Assembly (NCBI GenBank): GCA_039105265.1
Contig: JAPFFF010000037.1
Coordinates: 1,269,501 to 1,333,500, forward strand
Direction of reading: 5' to 3'
Length of the DNA: 64,000 bases
Origin: Tritrichomonas musculus
Lineage: Eukaryota; Parabasalia; Tritrichomonadida; Tritrichomonadidae
Positions 50,789 through 62,200 of the stretch are shown here, in pieces (the first letter of the stretch is position 1; each line of letters begins with the position of its first letter). The notes below the pieces were generated by a model. It made no database searches. It was not told the DNA's origin and saw only the letters and a program-made list of their open reading frames with translations. The position numbers were made by a program, and so were the translations under genes.

Positions 50789-51081
50789 GAGCGTTAATAT
50801 TGAATAAACTCATAGAATACATCTTTCAATACTTCCAAATTTTGAAAAAGTTTAGGTCAAAAATGATGATGTTTGTCCTAAACGATCAAAAAACAATTTT
50901 GAATTAAAATGAAAAAATAATGCATAAAAATATTTTTTTTTAATATATCATCAATCTATAAATAATAGACATTTTATTTTCTCCAAAATATAATTTATTC
51001 TTCAACTTTTTTTACTCCAAAAAGAATTAAAATATTTGAGAAATCTCATTGAATTCTGATCATTGAATTGGACGTACGCCG
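50789..51081. mobile_element. TTAA-flanked element (293 bp), complete sister of the 42794 copy
   Basis: It is flanked by TTAA at 50785-50788 and 51082-51085. The interior, from TTAATATTGAATAAACTCATA to GATCATTGAATTGGAC, matches both halves of the split copy at 42794-44590 and provides its empty site. Its right end (complement CGGCGTACGTCC) resembles the left end GGGTGTCCGTCC of that copy. The left terminus seems eroded. Confidence 0.78.
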
Positions 51082-51489
51082 TTAAATAACAAAAAATAAT
51101 GGTTTAACCAAGACGATCAAATAGGGCCAAATAATTGTTTTATGCCAAATTATATAATTTTGATAAAATTTTGCTTTTACAATCGATAAAAAAATTGATT
51201 TAAAAAAAAAATCATTCAAACAATATAACTTCTTTGGAAATAAACTTTTTAAAAAGTTAACGTATAGTTGATTGGGAAACCTCCTACCATTTTTATTCTC
51301 CTATTTTTGACCCTTTTTGAGGCAAAAAGTACCTTAGTGGAAAACACTATCATTTTTGATTCAATATCTAAAGGTTTGAAACGCTTAGTTACATACCACG
51401 AATGATGATTGTGGGGGAAAAAGAAGTAATGCTATAAAAGATGAATTATTAACCAAATTATCTTTTTTTGAAAAAATATCAGAGGATAA

Positions 51490-52650
51490 ATCAACATAAA
51501 GTTGTTGAATTTCTTTTCGATGTTCATAGTTATACAAGTAAAATTATTAAAACTTTATACTTTTTTACTAGTTAAAACTTTACACATTGCAATGAAAAAT
51601 ACCTGTGATTATATTCATGATAAACTTCGACTAATTTTAGGACAAAATTATCAGCCTATTTTGCAACAAATATATTTGAGATATCAAAAAGTAGTAATAC
51701 TAAGCAGTGCTCCAGATAATATGTATCTTACGCCCGTACTTAGCTCTAATTCATCCATACTATCAAAAATTGACATTTTTGTCATCCTCAACTAAATTAG
51801 TATATATACACTGCCACAGTCGCATGACAGCTATTTTATTTGAAAAATGTCAATTGACATTTTTGTCATCCTCAACTAAATTAGTAAAATCATTTAAAGC
51901 TGATTTTGATTATATCTTAGTGCTAAATGTATCCAGTAAATATCGATGATATAGAACTTTGTGATGAGAATGGCCAAGCAATCGATTATATTGATAATGA
52001 TGATTATTGTTATTGCATGAAAATATAACAAGTATAATTTACGTAAAATTACTCAGAAGATTAGGTCCAAGAAGTTCATCTGTGAAGTGTCAATCGGTTC
52101 TGGTAAATTGACAGCAATTCGCAAATGTATATCATCACATAAAACAGAGAAGTTTATGGTTATAGATCCAACAGTGAATATTGCAGAAGAGTTCTATATG
52201 AAACTGAGTGATATGAATGCTAAGTTCATTCGATTGCGTGCTAACGAAGATGTTTAAAGAGTTCAACAAAGCTCTACGCAATGAAGTTAATTCAATTATA
52301 ACTACTTACCAAAATGTTTCAAAGAGTATAGATGGCTTTATCGAAGAATACTATATGAAAGAACAACGATTAGATTAAATTCAAGTGATTGATGAAGCAC
52401 ACTTGTTACTGCAACATATTGGATTAATTAAGATAACCAAAGAGTTCTATCGAGTTGATTTAATAAGTTCAAATGCTGATGATATTTAAAAATCTCGCAT
52501 TCTTTACATAATCGTTATTCCATCAATTAATGAGAGATATAATCGAAACATTTATGTTAATAATTTGATATCGAATGTTGATGAACAACGAGTTGAGATA
52601 GTTAACTTAAGGGAACAGTCTTATTTTGAATCTGAATTAATTTTTCACCA
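51490..52650 (+). pseudogene. Decayed DEAH-helicase-like gene, possibly from a virus or mobile element
   Basis: Coding-like sequence spans about 1.1 kb. It contains a P-loop GSGK at about 52095 followed by TAIRKCISSHKTEKF, and a Walker B/DEAH motif (VIDEAH) at about 52390, with an SF2-style spacing and flanking helices. The part upstream (NIDDIELCDENGQAIDYIDN) is polar and also coding-like. It is broken several times. The combination recalls helicases carried by large DNA viruses and mobile elements, including origin-binding types, but a host helicase is not excluded. The age is uncertain; the motifs are still readable. Confidence 0.5.
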
Positions 52651-52695
52651 ATTTTGAAATGAAAATAAATTGAATTTTTATCAATCAATAAAATG

Positions 52696-52725
52696 GATAT
52701 ATATATATATATATATATATATATC
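52696..52725. repeat. (AT)n microsatellite
   Basis: About 14 uninterrupted AT units occur between the helicase remnant and a hAT fragment. Confidence 0.9.
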
Positions 52726-52809
52726 ATGTATTATTAGTTTTCATAAACGTCAGATAATATAAAAAAATGAACAATCCAATGAATTCATTAGACACGATAA
52801 ATATTCATT

Positions 52810-53031
52810 TAGGCTTTTTAAGTCTCGATTTTCGATAATGATAATTGATCCATTTTTCAGATATCAATATCAAATCAAAAATTCTATCTCTGATATCAAT
52901 AATGAATAAAAATAAAAGATCGATTATCAATATTGAAATTTTTTTAACGTATCAAAATTTTGAAAACTTTTTAACTGATTACTTCACATATCCGTTATAA
53001 AATTTAATAAAAGCTGATTCTTTAACATAAT
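52810..53031. mobile_element. Inverted partial copy of the TAGGC-type hAT family
   Basis: TAGGCTTTTTAAGTCTCGATT and the next 200 bases are the reverse complement of the right half of the element at 40235-40681, ending near ACATAATA. No duplication was recognised, so the copy is truncated. Confidence 0.8.
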
Positions 53032-53378
53032 ACAGTATGGTAAAATTTCTCATAACACTCATAATAACCTCAGAACACTATTGAGAGACTTTCTGACGCT
53101 TATTTTATTAAGTATAGAATCATTTATTTTTTAATAAAACAATTTGGTGACAGCCAAAATTTTGCATTCTCGTTAAACAATCAACATCATGGCAACTAAA
53201 TCATTTTATTATTTTATTTTATTATTTCACAATATTAGTTTTATCTTAACGTGACAGCATCGTCTAGTTTTTTTTTTTTCACAAATTTTCTCAATAATAC
53301 TTTTAAGCCAATAACTTTTTCTGAGAAAATTAATTTATGTCAGCATAAATTTTTAAAATTAAAAAACTTTGGAATTAT

Positions 53379-53401
53379 TCATTTCACTATTTTCCTTTCA
53401 A
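53379..53401 (+). promoter_or_regulatory. Initiator (Inr) for the YubB-like gene
   Basis: TTCATTTCACTATTTTCCTTT, ending just before ATG 53402, contains TCATTTC and TCACTATTTTC, the latter very close to the extended trichomonad initiator. It supports ATG 53402. Confidence 0.6.
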
Positions 53402-54079
53402 ATGGGAAACTATTTCTACTCAATACTTCGTGTTTTAGGAACAAAAGAAGAAAGACAAAAGTTTGTTGAATACGTAATGGAACGAGTCCCTTCATATCAC
53501 AGAACCATTGATCCCCAAAAAGAAACAATACCTGGAAAAATTGCACAATGGTATGAATTCAAGATGTGGGAGAATGAAAAAGGTACATTCATGACATTTT
53601 TCACCAATAATACCATCATATATTACAACGAAGGATATCAATTACATAAATTGTATCCACAACTCAAATTTATCTATCGTTCAGTTGATGAAGGATGGCC
53701 CAATCATTGCGGAAAATGGGAATTTTCCCCAGAAGATCCAATTTCAGAAGAATTGGAAAAAGATCTAGATTCAGTTCAAAGATTCAGTAACATTCTCGGC
53801 ATGTGGGGATTGTTCAAAAAGCCAATTGATGAATTTTTTAAGATGGTTGTTATAGAAAGTGACAATGATCCTCAAAAAGCTCAACGAAGAATGATTCTAA
53901 TGCAGGAACTTGAAAAAAAGAACGGCCCTATTAACGATTCAGGTACGATGGATCCAATCTATGCAAATGATAAATACTTTGAGATGACTCAAGAAGAATT
54001 GAAAAATTCACCAGAACCTCCTGAATGTACAAGAACTTGGAATTTTTGGAAAAATCATGATGGATCAAATGAATATTAA
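53402..54079 (+). CDS. Small protein resembling bacterial YubB/Api92 ferredoxin-like-fold proteins
   Basis: ATG 53402, directly after an initiator, gives about 225 residues. The N-terminus MGNYFYSILRVLGTKEERQK has Gly2, so N-myristoylation is possible. The layout, a KFVEYVMERV helix, a FFTNNTIIYYNEGYQLHKLY strand-helix, then YPQLKFIYRSVDEGW and NHCGKWEF, resembles the split ferredoxin-like fold of the DUF1281/YubB and Api92 proteins of bacterial plasmids and insect symbionts. That similarity is by eye and weak. If right, this is another laterally acquired gene, since such proteins are bacterial or phage-derived. The C-terminal half is acidic and unrecognised. Confidence 0.6.
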   Translation: MGNYFYSILRVLGTKEERQKFVEYVMERVPSYHRTIDPQKETIPGKIAQWYEFKMWENEKGTFMTFFTNNTIIYYNEGYQLHKLYPQLKFIYRSVDEGWPNHCGKWEFSPEDPISEELEKDLDSVQRFSNILGMWGLFKKPIDEFFKMVVIESDNDPQKAQRRMILMQELEKKNGPINDSGTMDPIYANDKYFEMTQEELKNSPEPPECTRTWNFWKNHDGSNEY

Positions 54080-54457
54080 TGCTTATATGAAAATAATGAC
54101 AATGATGAATATTAATCTAATAAATGAGTAATTTGAAAAAAAAAAATATTATATTCATATTTTTATGTTTTGAAACAAATTCTAAAAGATAGTCTTGTAT
54201 TTCCATACAAATCAATATCGCTCAATCAACTTTAATAAATGATGGAACATCATTCTTTTTTTTTTCTTTTTCAATGGTTTATTTTTTATTGTTTATTTGA
54301 AAATTACAACTTTTTGTAAACCTTTCCTCAGATTGAGATTATTTACATAACTTCATGTAATTTATCAGAAAAAGCATTACAATTTTAAAAGGATTGAATA
54401 TTTACTTTAAATATAGTTTTCTATTAAATTTGTTTTTCAATAGATTCGAATATAAAA
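54080..54457. other. Convergent spacer
   Basis: This is the 3' flank of the YubB-like gene and of the membrane-protein gene. Only poly-A and poly-T runs are seen. Confidence 0.5.
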
Positions 54458-57400
54458 TTAAATGATGTCTTCATCGTCTTGCATAAACGGATCCTCGGAA
54501 ATTGACTCGTTCAGTGGATTGTCGTGTGAGATGTAGTTGCCATCTTCAGAATCATTAAATTGCACACTTGCTTGGCTTTCTTTTTCATCTGACTGTTCTT
54601 CATAGGCAATTTTTGCTGCGTTATGGCGCCTGATGACCAGCACGACAAGGACAGCAAGTGAGCAAACCAGGCATGCAATTGTTGCAATTCCAACAAACAT
54701 CCATGTGTCCTTTTCTGATCTTTTTGAGCCAACAACGGCTTTGTCAAATGCATCTCCGTTTGGTTCCGTCAAGTCAAGAGTTGGATTTGATGATGAAAAA
54801 TCATCAGAGCCTCCTGGATTTTCTGTTGTTGTGGGATTTGTTGTCAATGATGATGATGATGTTGTTGTTGTTGTAGTTGTTATGCTGTTCGTATTTGTGT
54901 TCATGTTTGGTGTTGCTGTGGTTGTTATTGATGGTGTTATGCTGTTCATGTTCGTGTTTGTTCTTGTGAAAGTGATCGTTCTAGTGCTCGTACTGGTTGT
55001 TGTTGTTGTTGTTGTTGGCGTTGTTGGGTCAATGTTAGGGTCAATGCATTTGCCATTCACAAGGGTCAGACCTGTTCGACATGTGTCACATGTGTCACCT
55101 GTAGAGCAGGTAGTGCATGTAAGAGCACATTCAAAACATTTGTTGTCTTTGCCATATTTACCTCGAGGACATTTCGAGTAGCATTTGTTATTGTAGAAGA
55201 AGAAGCCTTCGTTGCATGTCATGCAGTACGTTGATGTTCGACATGTCGAACACTTGGTATCACATTCAATGCATCGATCACCACTCAAATACGTCCCTGA
55301 TGGACATTCTGAAAGACATGTGAAATTGTGGAGGTTGAATCCACTTCGACAGCTCATGCATTCAGTCGATGAGCGACATGTCGTGCAATTTAAATTGCAT
55401 TCTTGACATTCTCCTCCTTCTGGATATGTCCCACGTGGACATGTTTCAACACATTCTTTATTGTGAACATAATAACCTGACTTGCATTTCAAACATTCTC
55501 TCGATGATGTGCAAATGTCACATTTCGATTCACAATTGATGCATCTTCCATTGAAAGCAAATGTTCCATTTGGGCACACATCATAGCACCTGTTTCCACT
55601 GAGCAAGTAACCATCGCTGCACTCACTACATTGATTAATGGATGTACAAATAGAACAAAATTGGCCACATTCAACGCACTTGTCATTATCTTTGTAAGAT
55701 CCTTTTGGACAACTTTCAATGCATGTTTTATTATACAACAAATAACCGTTTCTGCAAGCATCGCAAGAATCTTCCGATGAACATGAAGAACATGTGCTAT
55801 CACAATTAGCACAATTAATTCCATTCTGGAATGTTCCAGCTGGACAACTTTCAAAGCATTGATTGTTGTAGAACAGTTTTCCTTTCGGGCAAGTGTCACA
55901 CCTTCCACTAGTTGTGCAAGTTGCACAGGACTCTAGACAATCATAACATCTTCTATCGTTCCTATATGTTCCTTTTGGACACTCCAGAAGACACTTGTTA
56001 TTGTATAACAAGTAGCCAGATCTACACGTTTCACAATGGTCAATTGAAGAAGAACATGAAAGACATGTTGAATCACAATCAATACAATTTGGTCCTGATT
56101 GCAATGTTCTTTCAGGACACGATTGGTAACACTTTCCTTTATAGAGTAAGAAACCATCTTTACAAGTATCGCATGAGTTCTTTGAAGTGCAAGTAAAGCA
56201 GTTTGAGTCACATTCAATGCATGTTCCTGACTGTCCAAAAGTTCCTAAAGGACAAGAAACGATGCATTTGTTGTCGTATGCAAAATAGCCAGACTTGCAA
56301 GACTGGCAGTTATCTTTTGCACCACTGCATGAAGAACATGAGGGATCGCATTCGAGGCAATACTTTCCTGATAGAAATGTTCCGTATGGACAAGAAGAAA
56401 CACATCTATTATTGACAAGTAAATCTCCATTCTTGCAACTTTCACAAACACTATAAGAAGAGCAAGTATCACATGATCTATCGCATTCATAACAGTTGTT
56501 TCCACTTGCGTAAGTTCCTTTTGGACAGCTTGAGAAGCACCTGTTATTATAAAGGAATGAACCAGAAGGACAACTTTCACAATGGTCAATTGAAGAAGAA
56601 CAAGATTGACATGTTGGATCACAATCGATACAATTTGAACCAAACTTCAATGTTTTTGGTGGACAATCTTGGTAGCATTTGTTATTGTAGAGTAAGAAAC
56701 CAGACTTGCATGCATCACATTGTTCACTTGAGAAACATGAATGGCAAGAAGAATCACAATCAAAACAATTTGATCCTTCTTTATAAGTTCCAATTGGACA
56801 GACATTGTAACACTTATTATTGTACAAGTAAGAACCAGGCACGCAGCTTGTACAATGATCAACTGAACCAGAACAAGAATGGCAAAGATGATCACAATCA
56901 ACACAATTTGATTTCATTTTCATCGTGTTGGGAGGACAATCAGAGTAACATTTGTTCTTATACAAAAACTCGTCTGTTTTACAAGATTCACATTTTTCAT
57001 TTGATGAACAAGTGTAACAAGACGGGTCACAAGTTACACAGATTTTGTTTTCTGGATAAGAACCAAGTGGACAGCTTTCATAACATTTATTATTATACAA
57101 ATAATAATTGTCATTGCAACTTTCACAGTGATCAATTGAATCAGAACACGATTTACATGAAGGATCACAATCAACACAGTTGCTTCCTGATTTCATCGTT
57201 CCTTCAGGACATGAAGAGTAGCATTTATTCTTATAAAAGAAATTATCTTTCTTGCAAGTAATGCAATTTTCACTGGAAGAACAAGTAGCACATAACGTAT
57301 CACATTCTTTGCATTTTGAATCTTCAAAGAATGATCCAACAGGACAGCTTTCATAACACTTATGATTGAACAAGTACAACCCATCTTTGCAGCTATCACA

Positions 57401-58708
57401 ATGGTCAATTGCTAAAGAGCATGATTCACATAAAGGATCACAATTAATGCAATGTCCATTTGTTGACCCCATCATTTTTTCTGGGCAATTTTCAACGCAT
57501 TTATTGTCATGCAAGTAATGCTTCTCTTTGCATGAAAAGCACTGATCTTTGGAGCAACTGTAGCACGATTCCTCGCATTCAATGCACTTTGAATTGTCAT
57601 CATCTAGATAGGTTCCTATTGGACATGATGGAACACATTTTCCATTAAAAAGTAAGAAGCCTTCATTGCACTTTTTGCATTGTTCTTTTGATTCACATTG
57701 AGAGCATGATTGGCCGCATTCAGAACAACTTTTTGAGCTAGTTTTATATGAACCTTCAGGACAATTTGCGTGGCATTTGTTGTCATATAATATTTTGTCA
57801 TCAATGCATGCATTGCATACAATTGTGCCATCGTCATTCTTAGAGCAGTCACTGCATCCTTCCTCGCATTGAAAATCAGCTGTAATGATCAATTTCCCAT
57901 CGTCTTCTTGAACATTTACATTCATCTCTGTATTGAAAAAGATCAAAGATGAATGAATCTTGCAGCCTGAATGGCCAGATATGTATGAAGAACCGCTATG
58001 AGCAATTGCAAGTAAATTTGGACTAATATCTGAATTAATGACACCTCCTCGATAGCCTCCTCCTCCTCCACTGCCTGAATTTCCGCTACCCAAAAAAGTG
58101 TCTTTACCAGAGGATCCTCTGCCATCTTCATTTCCGCGAATTTGAGAGGTTCGGTCTGAATCAATTAATATCCATTCATCTTTTTTTGCTTTATCTGGAT
58201 CTAAACGTTTTCCAAATAGGTCACCGCCATAAACTCCATTATGAGAGCCAACTCCTCCGGATCCTCCTGCAGCAACAATCACTCTATCTCCAATATTGGG
58301 ATTATATATTCTAAGATCAGTGGCCCCTCCTCCACCACCTGAACAATCATCGCCATTTACATCTTTTCCTGATGATCCACCACCATTGAATCCTCCTTCG
58401 TTGGGTCCTTCTCCACTTCCCTGGGTTTTTTTATTGGGAATACCACTTCCTCCAACATTAGCATAAAATTTTGTCCCTTGACCAGTAATTTTCATGGTTC
58501 CCTTCACATGGGCACCTTTTCCACCATATGAATTAAGGTTACCATTTTTATATCCTCTTCCACCTTGAGCTCCATAGCAATCAACAGTATATTGGCCAGC
58601 AGGAAGATTAAACTCTTCAGATCTACCTGTGAATGCAAATATATGTGCGTTATTTTGTTCAAATTTTAGAAATTCGATTGAAAGAAGAGAAGCAAAAAAG
58701 ATGAGCAT
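54458..58708 (-). CDS. Type I membrane protein: Gly-rich head, about 20 Cys-rich repeats, TM, cytosolic tail
   Basis: The 1,416-residue frame starts at ATG 58708. A signal peptide (MLIFFASLLSIEFLKF) is followed by a Gly-rich domain of about 260 residues (TVDCYGAQGGRGY, GGGGGATDLRI, VIVAAGGSGGVG), of the Gly_rich kind seen in ALK/LTK receptors and many trichomonad surface proteins. Residues about 280-1245 hold about 20 furin-like units of about 47 residues with the pattern CxxCDxxCxxCxxxxxxCxxC and YNNKCYxSCPxGTY. A Thr/Ser/Asn-rich stalk follows, probably O-glycosylated. A single membrane span (MFVGIATIACLVCSLAVLVV) and an acidic tail ending DPFMQDDEDII complete it. It is a surface receptor or adhesin candidate. 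It is paired head-to-head with the paralogue at 59291, with which its last repeats are almost identical. Confidence 0.92.
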   Translation of the reverse strand: MLIFFASLLSIEFLKFEQNNAHIFAFTGRSEEFNLPAGQYTVDCYGAQGGRGYKNGNLNSYGGKGAHVKGTMKITGQGTKFYANVGGSGIPNKKTQGSGEGPNEGGFNGGGSSGKDVNGDDCSGGGGGATDLRIYNPNIGDRVIVAAGGSGGVGSHNGVYGGDLFGKRLDPDKAKKDEWILIDSDRTSQIRGNEDGRGSSGKDTFLGSGNSGSGGGGGYRGGVINSDISPNLLAIAHSGSSYISGHSGCKIHSSLIFFNTEMNVNVQEDDGKLIITADFQCEEGCSDCSKNDDGTIVCNACIDDKILYDNKCHANCPEGSYKTSSKSCSECGQSCSQCESKEQCKKCNEGFLLFNGKCVPSCPIGTYLDDDNSKCIECEESCYSCSKDQCFSCKEKHYLHDNKCVENCPEKMMGSTNGHCINCDPLCESCSLAIDHCDSCKDGLYLFNHKCYESCPVGSFFEDSKCKECDTLCATCSSSENCITCKKDNFFYKNKCYSSCPEGTMKSGSNCVDCDPSCKSCSDSIDHCESCNDNYYLYNNKCYESCPLGSYPENKICVTCDPSCYTCSSNEKCESCKTDEFLYKNKCYSDCPPNTMKMKSNCVDCDHLCHSCSGSVDHCTSCVPGSYLYNNKCYNVCPIGTYKEGSNCFDCDSSCHSCFSSEQCDACKSGFLLYNNKCYQDCPPKTLKFGSNCIDCDPTCQSCSSSIDHCESCPSGSFLYNNRCFSSCPKGTYASGNNCYECDRSCDTCSSYSVCESCKNGDLLVNNRCVSSCPYGTFLSGKYCLECDPSCSSCSGAKDNCQSCKSGYFAYDNKCIVSCPLGTFGQSGTCIECDSNCFTCTSKNSCDTCKDGFLLYKGKCYQSCPERTLQSGPNCIDCDSTCLSCSSSIDHCETCRSGYLLYNNKCLLECPKGTYRNDRRCYDCLESCATCTTSGRCDTCPKGKLFYNNQCFESCPAGTFQNGINCANCDSTCSSCSSEDSCDACRNGYLLYNKTCIESCPKGSYKDNDKCVECGQFCSICTSINQCSECSDGYLLSGNRCYDVCPNGTFAFNGRCINCESKCDICTSSRECLKCKSGYYVHNKECVETCPRGTYPEGGECQECNLNCTTCRSSTECMSCRSGFNLHNFTCLSECPSGTYLSGDRCIECDTKCSTCRTSTYCMTCNEGFFFYNNKCYSKCPRGKYGKDNKCFECALTCTTCSTGDTCDTCRTGLTLVNGKCIDPNIDPTTPTTTTTTTSTSTRTITFTRTNTNMNSITPSITTTATPNMNTNTNSITTTTTTTSSSSLTTNPTTTENPGGSDDFSSSNPTLDLTEPNGDAFDKAVVGSKRSEKDTWMFVGIATIACLVCSLAVLVVLVIRRHNAAKIAYEEQSDEKESQASVQFNDSEDGNYISHDNPLNESISEDPFMQDDEDII
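54954..55631 (-). repeat. Conversion tract, copy 1 (inverted with 62365-63036)
   Basis: From GTAGTGAGTGCAGCGATGG to AGAACAAACAC, reading leftward, this segment is nearly identical at the DNA level to the plus-strand segment in the paralogue. I saw only a handful of substitutions and a 6-base ACA length change in about 675 bases. The flanking parts of the two genes differ extensively, with sharp edges on both sides. Confidence 0.9.
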
Positions 58709-59290
58709 AAAATAATTATTTTTACATAAATTTTCTATGCATCATTTAATTTTTGAAATAAAAATATATAACCCAACCATATTTAAAAAAAAATAAATGC
58801 TTCAAGTATTTATATATATTTATGAAATATCATGTAAAATATTAAATTTAAACTCAGCTATCAATTTTATTTGATTATTCATTGAAAACTAAACGCGCCA
58901 TTCAAATTATTTCATTGCAAATTCAAATTATTTTTTCAGTATTACGTTAGAAATCATACTATTAATGATATATACCAATTTTTATTTTTTATATGAAAAA
59001 ATAAATTATTTATTATATTATATAAATAAATATCATATATAATTTATAAAAAAATTAAAATAATTAACAATTATTATTAAAGATATAAATATTTATTCAT
59101 ATAAACTATCATTTTTTAAAAATAATAATTTTATTTGATTTGATTAAGAGCTTTTCTTAAAATTATATTTAATTTTAACTGTAAAAAATATTTATTTACA
59201 TAAAAATAATATAAAAAACTGATATTTAAACTAAGATGTAAAGATAAAGTTATATTTTAAAATTAATTGAATAGAATAATTATTTATTTT
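58709..59290. promoter_or_regulatory. Divergent promoter region of the two membrane-protein genes
   Basis: These 582 very AT-rich bases separate two head-to-head paralogues and must contain both promoters. The two starts have similar contexts (AATTATTTTATGCTC and TTATTTTATGCTC), so the first bases of both genes, ATTATTTTATGCTCAT, are conserved. I see no classical initiator near either start. Confidence 0.5.
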
Positions 59291-62200
59291 ATGCTCATTC
59301 TTTATATTTTATCTCTTCTCTCTATACAATATCTAAACTTTGATAAAAATGGACAGTACATATTTACTTACATGGGAGAAATGCAAGAGTTTATGCTTTA
59401 TCCAGGAAAATATATTGTCGATTGCTATGGAGCGAAAGGTGGCCGCGGGCACGAAGATGATAAGGTTAAATCATTTGGCGGTGAAGGTGCTCATGTAAAG
59501 GGAACAATGACAATTACTGGAGAAAGTACCAAATTCTATGTTAATGTTGGTGGTCCTGGTGTCCCAAATACAATAGATGAAGGCAGTGGCAAAAGTTCAA
59601 ATGTAGGTGGATACAATGGGGGCGGCAATTCGGGCTCTGATGATAATGCACTTAATGGTGGTGAATCATCAGGTGGCGGAGGCGGAGCCACAGATTTACG
59701 GATTAATAACAACCAACTTAGCAGTCGAATAATTGTTGCTGCAGGCGGATCAGGTGGCGTTGGTACTCAAAATGGTGCTCCAGGTGGGGGTCTAACTGGC
59801 AAATGCTACAGTGGCTCAGGTACCCTTCAAAACTCAGATAAAACGACTCAAAATAACGGGGACTCGCAAGGAAATGGAGGAAATGGAAACAGTTGCACTA
59901 TAATAGTTGGCTATTGCTACTCAGGAAGTGGTGGCGGAGGCGGCTGGCGAGGAGGAGCCTCTTCTGGCTCAACAGCTGGAAATAACGATCTCTACAAAGC
60001 CGTTGCTCACAGTGGTTCTTCGTACATATCAGGCTTTGCTGGCTGTGAAGAAAACAAATATATGAAATTTGAAGATGCGAAAATGGACCTTGAATACAAC
60101 AAAGAAGAAGAAGGGAGACTTGTCATTAAAGTCAAATACCAATGCTCAACTGGATGCAACTCATGCTCGTCTGCAGACAAGTGTGACAGTTGTCTAAATG
60201 GTTTTGTTCTATATGATAACAAATGCCACTCAAAATGTCCAGAAGGTTCATATAGCAAGAATAACAAGTGTTTAACGTGCAGTTCTAACTGTGCAACTTG
60301 TTCTGATGAAAACGAGTGTCTTTCATGCAAAGGGAGCCAAGTTTTGTACAAAGGAAAGTGCATTGATTCGTGCAATGAAGGAACATATAAACAAGGCAAT
60401 GCTTGCTATGATTGTGATCCAACATGCGCTTCTTGCCTTTCAAATGATGAATGTGAATCATGCAAGCAAGGTTATGTATTGTACCAAAAAAAGTGCCCTT
60501 TATCATGTCCATTGAACATGTTTCCATTTGAAGGAAAATGTGTTGATTGTGACTCTTCATGTTCTTCTTGTTCAGGCTCAAAGGATCACTGTGAAAGTTG
60601 TAACAATAATCTTTTGTTTTACAATAATAAATGCATCTCTAATTGTCCAGAAGGAACCTATAAAGAAGGCTCTATATGCATTGATTGTGATCCTGCTTGT
60701 CAAACTTGTCAAGCCTCAGGTCAATGTGATACATGCAAAAGTGACAGCTATTTATATCAAAATAAATGCTACGAATCATGTCCACCTAAAATGCTGCCAT
60801 ATGAAAATACATGCATTGATTGTGACGAAAAATGTGCAACTTGTTCTGGTTCAAAAGATCATTGTGACAGTTGTGAAACTGGTTATAAGTTTTACAATTA
60901 CGAATGTAGAGAAAGTTGCCCAGAAAAGACATTTGAAAAAGATTCAAAATGTGTCGATTGTGACCCATCATGTGCTTCTTGCTCCATCACTAAAGATCAT
61001 TGTGATAGCTGTGGAGAAGGATACTTCTTGTATGAAAATAAATGCCAATTAACGTGTCCAGAAGGAACAATGCCTTCCAATGAAAAGTGCTTAAAATGTG
61101 ACGATAATTGTGCTTCATGTTCCCAATCACAAAGTGTTTGTGATACGTGTAAAAGTGGTGATTTCCTTTATAAGAACAAATGTTACAACACATGTCCACC
61201 TAAGACAATGGCTTTGGAAACAATTTGTGTTGATTGTGATTCAACTTGTGCTTCATGCTCGACAGCTGTTGATGCTTGTGATAGTTGTCCAGAAGGAGAT
61301 TTATTCTACAATAAAAAATGCTATAATACTTGTCCAAGTAATACTTTCCAATCCGGAACAACCTGTGTTGATTGTGATTCAGAATGCACTTCATGCACTG
61401 ATTCATCAAGTCATTGCCATAGTTGCATTGATGGATACTTCTTGAGCAATTTCAAATGCATATCAAGCTGTCCACCAGGAACATATCAATCAGAAACAGG
61501 TTGTGTTGAATGTGATTCAAGATGTAAAACATGTTCTTCTGCAGGTCTTTGTGATCAATGTAAAGATGATCTTTTATTTTATCAAAACAAATGCTATGAA
61601 ACTTGTCCAAAGAAAACAATTCAATCTGGAACAAATTGTGTTGATTGTGACTCTTCTTGTGCTTCTTGCTCTTCTTCAACCGATCTTTGTGATAGTTGCC
61701 AACCAGGCTTCCTTCTATATCAGAACAAATGCCACCAAAACTGCCCAATTGGAACCTATCCAACTGAAACGCAATGCATTGATTGTGACCCTTCGTGTAA
61801 AACTTGTTTGTCAAATGGACAATGCGAAACATGCAAGGACGACTTTCTTTTTTACTTGAATAAATGTTACTCTTCATGTCCATCTAAAACGATGAAATCT
61901 GGCTCAAATTGTATCAATTGCAGCTCATCTTGTGCAACTTGTTCAAGCTCTGCTGATATATGTGATAGCTGTGAAGATGGTTACTTGTTCTACAAGAACA
62001 AATGCCTCGTTTCATGTCCAGATGGCACTTTTTCTGACAGAAACAAGTGTGTTGAGTGTGACATGCAATGTGAAACATGCAGTTATAGAGGACAGTGCAA
62101 CTCTTGTAAAGATGGATACTTGTTCTATCAGAACAAGTGCTTGGATAGATGTAATGATGGCACATATGAAGATGGTGATAATTGTGTTGATTGTGATCGT

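Noticed and set aside
54633-57852. Many medium-length frames opposite or out of frame with the Cys-rich membrane protein
   Set aside because: They are shadows of a highly repetitive coding sequence; their His/Cys/Met repeats mirror the real Cys-rich repeats.
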